Notes under the pieces: generated by a model
What the model was told of the DNA's origin: nothing
The model's input: the letters and a program-made list of their open reading frames with translations, nothing else
The model's database searches: none
Made by a program: the position numbers and the translations under genes
From: Lytechinus variegatus
Taxonomy: Eukaryota > Echinodermata > Echinoidea > Temnopleuroida > Toxopneustidae
Length of the DNA stretch: 64,000 bases
Direction: 5' to 3'
Assembly (NCBI RefSeq): GCF_018143015.1
Contig: NC_054758.1
Span: forward strand, 13,186,001-13,250,000
Shown here: positions 1 to 11,000 of the stretch, one piece after another
Layout: each line of letters starts with the position of its first letter
How positions within the stretch are numbered: the stretch's first letter is position 1

Positions 1-205
1 AGATAGATAGGTAGATAGAGAGATAGAGAGATAGATAGATAGATAGATAGGTGAATAAATGAAATGAATAAATGAAATGAGTGAATGAATGAATGAATAA
101 GTAAATGATTAAATAAATAGGTAAATTAATAAATGAATAAAATTGAATTAAATAACATAAAATAAAATTATAAGTTAATGAAATAAAATAAAATACAACA
201 TATTA
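1..205. repeat. Simple repeats (GATA)n then (GAAT)n/(TAAA)n
   Basis: Tetranucleotide GATA/GATG units to about position 55 grade into GAATGAATAAAT-type repeats and AT-rich sequence. No coding potential is seen. Confidence 0.9.
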
Positions 206-1029
206 CTAAAAATCAATCAGAAGAGTAAAGATGAAAAAAGTTCCATAATTCAGTAAAAATCCGACAGGAAGAAAGGTGATATAAAAGAGGAAAAGGGTGA
301 TTATGATTTTAAAAGATAATAATTTGTATTATAATGTTATAATTCATAATGTTAACCTAAAATATTTAGTGTATGTTGGGACCCTGCTTACAAGCATTGT
401 ATTTATTAAGGGCATCCCTCCATTTTTAAACAACATGTATTTGTATTTCATGTCAGATTTTTATGTACACTTATTTTTAAAGATGGTAAATAAATTGAAA
501 TTGAAAAGCTATCACAAAATCAAATTTTCTTTTTCAAATAATGTCATTTTTTTCTTCGAGTTCGACTTCTCCTATAAAGTTAACCCCATATGTCATAGTG
601 TGCCCCCCCCAAAAAAAAAACACGTTGGCTCATTACCGCACTGCTCCCGACCCCTATTGAAATACCATGAATGGTGCCATCCCTTTTTTTTAGTTGATGT
701 ATGCCAGCTGCTCGCTATAAAGGTGTCGATGGCGCCAGGGAAAATGGTACATGTGCATTTGTTCTCACAACGAATAATACCAGTGTACCGATAACATGAT
801 TAAAATAAATCCGTTAATTTTTCTTATGGAATGCTCAAACCATGCAGTGGCATAATGAGGCAAAAAAGACCTGAGGGGCTTGATATGGGACATGGGTTAA
901 AAGGATCTACTCTGAGAGAGCGAACATAATTCAACTTTTTTTCTCCTTCTCTTTTTTATGTCTCTCTTTTTTTTCTTGGTCTTGAGACTTCTGGGGGTCG
1001 TGGCCTCCTAATCACCCCCCCCCCCGGCC
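206..1029. other. Non-coding flank, no gene recognised
   Basis: AT-rich sequence with scattered homopolymers, including poly-C near 602-608 and 1013-1025. A 165-codon open frame at 297-794 shows no family resemblance and no splice context, so I do not call it a gene. Confidence 0.6.
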
Positions 1030-1594
1030 CAGCCCATCCCGGGGGGGCCACTTACATTGACGAGTGGATACCATGCGCGACCAAAAAAACACGTAAAAAG
1101 GATGTCTTTTTCACGTTAGGGCACGTTACGTACGTAACGTGATAAGGGTGTCAAAAACACAAAAATAATGAAAAAAGGGTATCTATTTCGCCAGGAAAAT
1201 TACGTGTTTAGGGTCGAATTTGCGGGGATGATAAAACAAAATTAAAATGTTTTATAAAGGATGTCCTTTTTGCCTCAACACTTCGTGTTTAGAGTCCGAT
1301 TTGCGCGAGGTGTAGACGGTTGGGTCGTACTAAACTAAATAGGATAAAGCCGACGACCAAAGGACCCGTATAAACAATAAAACATTCCTGTACTTGTTTA
1401 GGGGTTCATTTCAGGGAATATTTGCCAAGAGTTTTGTTTCCAATACTTGTTAAGGGATGGGTTTCACACACCAATACTTGTTAAGGGGTGCATTTTAAGA
1501 ATATGAAAATTACGTGTTTAGGGTGCTTTTCGAGACCCCATGGTCGCGCATGGTATCCACTCGTGAATGGAAGTGGCCCCCCCGGGCAGACCAT
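1030..1594. mobile_element. MITE with CCCGGGG termini, copy 1, with 8-bp TSD
   Basis: The element is 1038-1586. It begins CCCGGGGGGGCCACTT and ends with the inverted AAGTGGCCCCCCCGGG. The inverted similarity continues through GAGTGGATACCATGCG and its complement. It is flanked by CAGCCCAT (1030-1037) and CAGACCAT (1587-1594), an 8-bp target duplication with one mismatch. There is no transposase, so it is non-autonomous. The 8-bp duplication fits superfamilies such as hAT or P, but the ends are too atypical to assign. A second copy in the same orientation lies at 9849-9869 plus 26185-26739. Confidence 0.85.
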
Positions 1595-2270
1595 CCAAAC
1601 ATCAGTGGCTCAAACCGCGATCACAGAACTGTTGTTGGCTTTAACTCAACTTGCGACAAAAGAAATGTAAATCATGGGTCCATCAATAATTATAGCTAGA
1701 TCACATGCCCAAGTCGGAAAAAGAAATATTGGAAGTCAAATTTGACAAAATAGGTCACTAGGCCAACCATTTGTGCATTTTTTTTTTTTGCATGCCACAG
1801 TCGGTATGAATAGGAAAAACAGCTCTTCTGGTTTGATTCTGACTTGTGAATAGTGATCACATTACCCACAGGACAATGAAAGGAGTGCTAAGGCTTTATG
1901 TTGAAGAATTATAATTTCAATGAGGTTTCAAAATAGCTTTTCAAGAAGTTTCACTTCACTGGTTCACTACGATGTCCAAAAAGAATTACTGCACGCATGT
2001 TTGATCAGGAAAGTACCATACAATCTCCCCAAGAATTTAAGCAGCCAACTCAGTTCCCCCTAGCATCCCCAGACATAAAATAGATCACAACTCTTTCTAT
2101 TGCAAGACCGTGTTTGCAATATTGATCCACCTTTGGAAATATGTGAATGTCAGACACAGGAGAAAAGCAACTTATCAATTACAATTAATGTGTTCAAAGG
2201 GCCCGAAAGGAGAATACATATTTTCAACATCTAACTTCAATTAGAATCAAGAAATGGATGCGTGCAGGAC
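1595..2270. other. Unannotated non-coding stretch
   Basis: AT-rich sequence with a poly-T run near 1779-1790. I see no exon with splice sites and no recognised repeat. Confidence 0.5.
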
Positions 2271-2274
2271 TAAA

Positions 2275-3480
2275 GGCAACACAGTATGCTCGGAGAAGGT
2301 AAGATGGCATAGGGTAAAATAAATTTACATGAGTCAAACATTGGTATCAATATGTAGATGTATAGGATAAAATAAGATAGTGATAACATAATGATAAGAT
2401 AATACAAATAAGATATGATAAGATAAGATTTAAAAAAAAGATTAAATGAGCTAAGATAACATAACACAACCCTTTTTAGAGTAAAATTTATATGTAATAT
2501 TCATACTTTCACTCTAATTGAGTGACAGCACTATACCAAGGTAAGTGAAAATTTACTATTCTTCGTTAAAAGAGCTTATCAGGATAAGATGGGATATTAA
2601 AGTAAGATAAGATAATAGATGAGGTGACACAGTTAAGCTAAATTATAATCATGTAAGATAATAAAGGGGAAAATTACATAAGACACTAGGCTATATTATG
2701 AAACAAGATATCATAACGTATGAGATAAGATAACATAACACAACCCAAGATAAGATTGGCATAAAAGGTGAGGTAATATATGAGATTTGGTAAGGTTAAA
2801 GTATAAGAATATGTAGATAAGAACGGAAAAAAGTACATAAGACACTGATAATTATGAAACAAGATAGGATAAGTAAACAGATAAGATAAGATAACACAAC
2901 CCAGGATAAGATTGGTATAAAAGTTGAGGTGACATAATTATATATAAGAGTATATCAGATAAGAAATGGGGGAAAAGACATAGGACACAAGGATAATTAT
3001 GAAACAAAATAGGATAAGTTAATAGATGAGATAACATAACATAACCTAAGATAAGATTAGTAAGATAATATGGTATAGATCAATTCAATTCTTTATTCCA
3101 TTTCTATTTAAAACATAATACAAAGTAATATAAAGTAATATAAATCATGTAAGGTCAGATAAGAAAATATGATATCAAATATGATAAGATAAAATAATCT
3201 AAAATAACACAATCTATTAAGAAAAGATTAGATATGATAAGTTAAGATAAGATAAGAATAGAGTAGACAATATACGATTAGATACGATACGATGAGATAA
3301 GATACAACTTTGTAAGATAAGATAGACAAAATGAAGTAAGGAATAAGGTAAGCTAGGATAAGGTCTCGAGATAATATAAGCGTGATAAAGTCAAATAAGA
3401 TAGGATAAGACTCGAACTGTCTCACAAAGTGATATATTGAGATCAGGAAAGATATTAGAGAATAGGGAATTTCCACTACA
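2275..3480. repeat. GATAAG-rich degenerate satellite
   Basis: About 1.2 kb is dominated by irregular AAGATAAGATA / GATAAGATAACA units. Larger imperfect duplications are visible: a block with ACATAAGACACT followed by ATTATGAAACAAGATA recurs near 2670, 2835 and 2975. The units contain the core GATA-factor site AGATAAG many times. The long antisense open frames here are artefacts of the repeat. Confidence 0.85.
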
Positions 3481-3499
3481 ACAATTGCCAATATGCACA

Positions 3500-4930
3500 A
3501 TATGCTTGGTCAACTGACACTACAAGATTAGATAAACATCATCTTAAGACATACCAACTGAAAATACCAGGTGACATTGTTATAAAATTTGGCAGCCATA
3601 AAATCTTAAAGGAAATGTCAAGATTGCCAGCCTCAAAGCTGCATAACATAATTATATCTCAACATAATTATAATAAAATAAAAAAATGAAAATTGTTTAT
3701 GGTGATCTGGATTCCTCAACAAAAATTAGAAACTCAAACAGGTAGAAATTACTGGTAGAGGCAGAATTACAGGAAGAAATTGGGGGGGGGGTGTAATGCA
3801 ATGTCATTAAAATGCCCATTTTATCTACTTAACCAAGAATTGGAATTACAGTGTTTTCAAAAATTTCTCTAACTTAATTGCCATGCATTTTTCTACATAA
3901 TACTCGAAGTGTCCGTGTACATGCACAATTCACATGATTCGGAAACAACCAATCGATATCAATAGAAATAGTTTGCTCATTATTTTATAACAGTTTTCCG
4001 CCGTCAAAGTAAAATCGATAGTTAGAAAAAAAACCATCATGGACGGTGATTTCGGGGGGTAAGGGTATTGGTGTTAACCCCCCTCTCGATTTTTTGAATT
4101 CTGTACACCAAACTATAATAAAGTGCCCCCCCCCACCCAGCGATCAAACAAAAATAAAATCGCCACGAACTTATTGTCTCAATGAATTACTATCAGGTAG
4201 GCCCCTATCTTTTTATGAAAGTGTGCAGATTTTGTTAGTAAGTAGACCGAGACGTGTTTTTATTTATCAAATCGGACAAAAGTTCAAAGTGGCTTAACTT
4301 AGTTTTGAATTATGGATGTGTTGTGTGGCATGCAGTGCTGCGGGGGGGGGGGGGGGCGCCGATATCGCAATCCTTCCGACATTATGGAAATAATTATGCC
4401 CCTATTTCAACTCCTAGCGTCATTGCAGTGATTATTCTAACTTTAGCTATCCCTAAAATAGGAATTTGAGAATTGTTCTTCTTTCATATAAATTAAATAA
4501 TTTGTGCCCCCCCTTCAACCTTTGCCTCTTTGCGCACCACCCTTCTGAAGTGACTCCGAAATATGCGCCCCCTGTAAATTACCGCTTTCCTGGTCCCACT
4601 GGCCATACGCCTTTTTTTTTCATGGGGGAGCAAAACACGTGAAAAAAAATCGAAAAAAAACCTCGAAGGCGAGGGATGGAGTAAAGCGAGCGAGCTCAGC
4701 ATGGGCTGTTTTTTTTTCACTTTAAAGTGTAATTGAAGGATTTCATGCACACTTTGGGTGAAATTTGTTAAAAATTTTCAGTAAAAAAAGATAAAAAGTT
4801 TTCCATATTTATGGGGGGACACCTCCCCCCCCCCCACTACCCGCTACGTATGGCCATGCCGATCACGATTCTCAACAAGACTGCATTTTTACCCGTTTTA
4901 AAATGTATGCAAATTTCTACTGATGCTGAC
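3500..4930. other. Non-coding, unclassified repeat-like DNA with poly-G/C tracts
   Basis: Contains G/C homopolymers at about 3782-3790, 4127-4134, 4341-4355 and 4825-4838, and long A/T runs at 4611-4720. This texture is typical of mobile-element ends in this window, but I could not define termini. No homologue of the ACT-domain exons of gene 2 is visible here. Confidence 0.5.
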
Positions 4931-4938
4931 CTTATTAG

Positions 4939-5086
4939 GTGGTGTGGGCAGATGAGAACTCTGGAGATCTTGGTGAGCTCTCGGTGACGAATGGCCAATC
5001 CTCAAACATTGGTGAGATGACAGACTTGGGCTATCGGGACCAGGCCCTAGAGGTGAATCCAAGGTGTAAAGACAACAAAGCAACAG
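4939..5086 (+). CDS. Gene 1 exon 3' (probable; sequence not recognised)
   Basis: Open reading frame between acceptor TTATTAG and donor GGTATT, starting in phase 0 and ending in phase 1. This is exactly what is needed to join the VPWFPRR exon. It encodes 49 residues beginning [14 protein letters not shown], rich in acidic and polar residues. It does not resemble the ACT-domain exon (181 nt) at the same place in gene 2. It may be a diverged linker or a wrongly chosen exon; transcript data would decide. Confidence 0.55.
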
Positions 5087-8000
5087 GTATTATCAAAAGA
5101 ATATATTTGAACTTTAGAGAAATTGTAAAAATCGTGATGACGGTGATGGTATTACTGATGATGATAATGGTGATGATGATAATGATGATGATGGTGATGA
5201 TGATGCTGGTGGTGGTGGTGGTGGTGATGATGATGATGATGATGATGATGATGCAGTGATGATGATGGTGGTGATGATGTTGATGGTGGTGGTGATGATG
5301 GTGATGATGGTGGTGATGATGATGGTGGTGGTCGTGGTGGTAATTGTTGTGACAGAATGATGATGATGGTAATGGTTATGATTTAATGATGCTAACTATA
5401 ATGACAATAAAAATAGAACAATATGTATAATGTAAATTTCAATAATAAGAATACTAGAACACTATACTAGAAAACTAGATTTCTATAGTTTAACGTACTA
5501 CTGCTTCAGTTTGTAAAAACAAAGATATGTGTTTTTTTTTCTCTCTCTCTTTAAGTTCCTTGGTTTCCTAGGAGGATGACAGAATTAGATGAAATTACAA
5601 ATCACAATTTGAATGCAGAAGTAGATCTCCAGTCAGATCACCCAGTAAGTAGAAAAATAATACAACCGTAAAACTACTGAGTAAAATCGTACGACTGCAA
5701 ATGTACAGTGCGTCCCAGAAAAAACGAAACCGAGATTTAGCGATCATTTATCATAATTTAATCATAAGGAAAATAGACAAATGACCTACCAATTTAAGCT
5801 TAGAATCTCCTTTTTCATCTGATATTACTTAGATTATTTTTCATTCACGCATGAGTGAGCAAATACAATTTGAAGAAAGGATATCAAAAACTCATTTGGC
5901 GGGGGGTATCTGGGTTTCAAAAAGAAAACCACATTTTTGAAAAGTTCAATATCTCCTCTTTAATTTGATACCTAAATTACAGAAAATGGTCAAGAAATAA
6001 CAAAGTTCTGGTCATTTGAAATAAGGCTTGAATTTCAATAATTTCATAAAATGAAGAGGTTCTCCAGGCTGGCTTTCAAACTCACTCAACACTCCGTTTT
6101 GTTGACGATCAGCCATGCATTAAATCTTTTGTTCACCATGCGAAAGCTTCTGTGGGAAACCGGTGAAAACACGTTTATCTCATGAAATTATGGAAATACA
6201 AGCCTTATTTCAAATGACCAGAACGTTTTTATTTCTTGACCATTTTCTGTAATTGAGGTACCAAATTAAAGAGCAGATATTGAACTTTTCAAAAATGTGG
6301 TTTTCTTTTTGAAACCCAGATACCCCCGCCAAATGAGTTTTTGGTATCCTTTCTTCAAATTGTTTTTGCTCACTCATGCGTGAATAAGAAATAACCTTAG
6401 TAATATCAGATGAAAGAGGAGATTCTAAGCTTTAAATTGGTAGGTCATTTGTCTATTCTATTTATGATTAAGTTATGATAAATGATCGCTAAATATCGGT
6501 TTCGTTTATTCTGGGACGCACTGTATATTAAATAGTACTTTCAAGCTTTAATGCATAGTATGTTTAATTCTTGTTTCAAGAAATGGTCATTATTTTCATA
6601 AGTGTATAAAGAATCTTGAACACGACGATTTTTATTTAACTATAATTACATGCATTCATATTTTTCAACATTTGAGTTAATGATGGAATGGTTTTATTTT
6701 CATGCGCTGCAGTCTGTGGGTCAAGGGATGTAGCAATTCCGGCCCTTACAAATTTTCACGTTTGAAGAAGGTCCCCGTCCCCTAAATTATTATTCTTTCG
6801 ACAGAATAAATTAAGGGCTTCATCTTTATAGTATATAGCATTTTTTTTTCAACACAACTTATTTCATGTCATATTAATCATCTATATCATAACTTCTTTC
6901 TACCTTAAAGGGGTTTTCCGATCCAGTGTATAGACGACGAAGAAACGAGATTGCTGACATGGCCTATGAGTACCGCCAGTAAGTAAGAAATCTCAGTCAA
7001 GGGGTAAGACCAGGCAAAGGGGGGGGGGGGCGTGACCAGGGCTGGGCGTGACCCCTTATTTCTTCGAATTTGATCAAATTGTAATAAAATGAGGAGAAAG
7101 TGGGAAGGGAGGAGAGAGAGATGGACCCGGGAGATGGAAAGGGGAAGAGAACGAGGGAGAAAGAAGTAGGTGTATCTAAACACTACATGATGTAGGCATG
7201 CTCCTAAAATGTTCACTGGAGTCAATTGCCTCACCTTGCCATCCCAGTTCCTGTCAATTTACCTTGGTGCCGCCTGAGACGTTTATCGTTGATATATACT
7301 AGTAATGTATTTTATGCAAATAATTTGAAATATGAAAAGGCAAAGTCGTGTATGCAAGGACTTGTCAAACGTAAATACATAGAATTTATCGTCTGGCTAG
7401 GCCAAAAAAAAAATGTTTGCCTAATATATATTTTTTTCTTTGCTGTTTAAATTCTGTATCTAAGTACCTCTGAGTCTATCATGTATGTAAAAGGTTTCGC
7501 ACAGTTACTTCACATAATTATCTTCAATTTTCCATCCAGGGCCTCCAAGAAAATATAGTCAAGAGGGCTTATGCACGTTCCATGAATTCGAAGAAAAAAA
7601 ATAGCAACGGCTAGCTCGACCAGGTCTAATGATCAATTTTTAAAATATTGTATACTTTTATTTGTTTTCTGTGTTAGTGGTGATCGTATACCGAGAGTTT
7701 CATACACTACGTCCGAGACGGGGACATGGACTGAAGTCTTCACCAAGCTATGTGAACTGTATCAGGATTGTGCTTGCAAGGAATTCATCAGTAATTTTTC
7801 TCATCTCATCGAGAACTCCATATACCAACCGGACAGCGTCCCCCAGTTAGAAGATGTATCGAACTACCTGAAAGGTGAGTGATGTGGAGGGATCGATTCC
7901 CGGGTTGGTAGGTATGGGCCGCGGAAACGGGGGGGGGGGGGGGCTGGGGGAGGGGGGCGTCAACCGTCTCACTTTTTCCAAATAACGTGTACAAAACCGT

Positions 8001-11000
8001 AAACAGATCCCATCTGATTGTGATTTTTTTGCATGGTCAGCCCCCCCCCCCTCACTTCCCTCTTTCAAACCGTTCCTTGGCACCTGTTAGGAGCCGAGGT
8101 ACTCACCTAGGCAGCTGCGGCGGAACAAAAGTTTACCTGGAGACACTTTCCAACAGTGTCCAAGATAAAAACAAGTGCAACAGTAAATTGCCAACTAAAC
8201 TCTGTAAAAAAAAGTAGTTTATGTTTAAGACTCGCTCTAACAGTTAGCGTTTATTGTTTAAACTTATTTTTGGAAATAGTTGTTGAAAAGGTTTTAACAA
8301 TTGTTTTAAAATATTAAATAGCTTGGATAAAAATAAGATTAAATATAAGACGTTAGGAGCAAATAAGTGATGGTGATCAAGTCCCACACCAAAGATATTC
8401 TTTAAGAATGAGTCTGGTCGGGTGTGACTGGGTTTAAGGTCTGCAGTAAGCATATGACGTCACAAATTCAAAACCTTACAAAGTCATCAACTTTGAGTTA
8501 TTTAAACAATATTAATATGTCCGACACCCACCCCATTGTGAATAAATTGACTTCAAGTCGGGGTATACTGTTTTTCTTGAAAAAGGGTTTTATAATCTTC
8601 CCTCTCACTCTCTCTGTTCATAAAGAAAGAACGGGATTTACTCTCCGTCCTGGTGGTGGTCATCTGACAGCCAGAGACTACTTTGCTGGACTAGCCTTTC
8701 GTGTTCATCACAGCACCCAGTATATGCGGCATCATGCAAGGCCTATGTATACCCCAGAGCCGTGAGTAAGCAGTGCATCCCAGCTAGGACAAAACATTAT
8801 AAAACATCATCAGTTCAAATTTAAACTAGAAAATCAGCACTCGTAGTAAAGTCACTATACAAGCACTTGTAAGTGCAAATTAGCACGTCATCTTTTTACA
8901 GTGTAATAGCTAAAAATTAGGGAACTATATCTTGGGAGTGTTTCATCAACATTTTTGTCCGACAAGTTGCCAGATCTAACATCTCTCCTAGATTCTGATT
9001 GGCTAAGAGGCACTGTTACCATAGTAACTGTCGGATAAGATAGGATAGATGAAACGTCTGACAAGTACTTCCATGAAACGTTCCCTGAATGTGAGAAATT
9101 AAGTCTTCGGAAAATTCATTGTTAGAACATTGTTGAAATAACATTTTAGCAATAATATTCTAAAATATTTTTATACAAAATGTATTTTGTTGTGTGTGTT
9201 TTTTTTTCAAGTCTTACTATATTTGAAAAACAAATCAAAAGTGAAAATTTAAACACAAATCTGAGACTGATTATTCAATCAATGTTACATGAGGAATAAA
9301 ATGTTATATTAATGTCATAAAACGATTTACGAAATGGGGGAGAATAAATTCTGGCTAAACTTTGAAAAAATGTTATGAAATACGTTTTGTGCCAACCGAG
9401 ATATTACACCCTGAATCAGTCGGATTGTAGTCATGGTAGTGGTATCTGATAGGAAATGACGCAAGTAAATTATTCTTGTCTTTAAGTGGTGTACGGCAAG
9501 GTTTTTATTTAGTACCCATACTCTTCGGCATCATTGTTTCGTCATTATTTCTGTCTATAGTTGATTGTAATCCACGCCCATCTAAAAAAAATGAGACGTA
9601 GAATAATGCGATATGAACTTTAATTGGACGATATTTTTCAAAGCAAATATCACATTGAAAAGATGATTTTGTCTGGCGATTATTTCTTTTTTTTATTTTT
9701 ATTTTGATATTGATATACAAAGTTGACTTGAATGCTATTTTGCTTGATATTATATCTGATTTCCAGAGATGTTTGCCATGAACTACTCGGCCACGTTCCA
9801 CTCTATGCTGATCCGGAGTTTGCTCAATTTGCCCAGGTTCGCTATTTCCCCCGGGGGGGGGGGGGGGGGTGTTACACCCACAAATGTAATAATCGCCCAC
9901 AAATGTAATAACGCCCACAAATGTAATAACACTTTACCCACAAATGTAATAACGCCCACAAATGTAATAACACTTTACCCACAAATGTAATAATTTCACC
10001 CACAAATGTAATAATGCACTTTACCCACAAATGTAATAATTTTTGATCGCCCACAAATGTAATAATGACTTTACCCACAAATGTAATAAATTTGAAGGGA
10101 TTTTTGGCAAATCCGTTCTGAGCTAAAATCGTATAGTAATGCGTTCCTTTAGCACAAACGTGCAAAGTCTCTTTTCCTGACCCGTTAATTAACAAATTAT
10201 AATATAAGTCCAAAGTCTTTATTCCAAACCCGGTTTTTTCAAAAATTATAATATAAATCCAAAGTCTTTATTCCAGACCCGGTTGTTTCAAAAATAATAA
10301 TATGAGCCCAAAGTCTTTATTCCAGACCCAGTTGTTTCAAAAATTATAATATAAATCCAAAGTCTTTATTCCAGACCCGGTTGTTTCGAAAATAATAATA
10401 TGAGCCCAAAGTCTTTATTCCAGACCCGGTTGTTTAAAAAATTATAACATAAATCAAAAGTCTTTATTCCAGACCCGGTTGTTTAAAAAATTATAATATA
10501 AATCAAAAGTCTTTATTCCAGACCCGGTTGTTTCAAAAATAGTAATATGAGCCCAAAGTCTTTATTCCAGACCCGGTTGTTTCAAAAATAATAATATGAG
10601 CCCAAAGTTTTTATTCCAGACCCGGTTGTTTCAAAAATTATAATATAAATCCAAAGTCTTTTTCCAGACCCTGTTGTTTCAAAAATTATAATATAAATCA
10701 AAAGTCTTTATTCCAGACCCGGTTGTTTAGAAAATAATAATATAAGTCCAAAGTCTTTATTCCAGACCCGGTTGTTTAAAAAAATAATCATATGATCCAA
10801 AAGTCTTTATTCTAGACCCGATTGTTTCAAAAATGATAATATAAGTCCAAAGTCTTTTCTCCAGACCCGGTTGTTTAAAAAATTATAATATAAATCCAAA
10901 GTCTTTTTCCAGACCCTGTTGTTTAAAAAATAATCATATGAGCCAAAAGTCTATATTCCAGACCCGATTGTTTCAAAAATGATTATATAAGTCCAAAGTC

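Noticed and set aside
297..794. 165-codon open frame on the plus strand
   Set aside because: No recognisable family, low-complexity composition, and no splice or initiation context; chance frame in AT-rich DNA.
2270..3500. Three antisense hydrophobic open frames resembling membrane proteins
   Set aside because: Products of the GATAAG satellite read backwards (TATC/TTATC codons); no initiation or splice context.
5139..5259. Met/Val-rich continuation of exon 3' through the GAT repeat
   Set aside because: Microsatellite read-through; the GGTATT donor at 5087 gives the phase needed for exon 4'.
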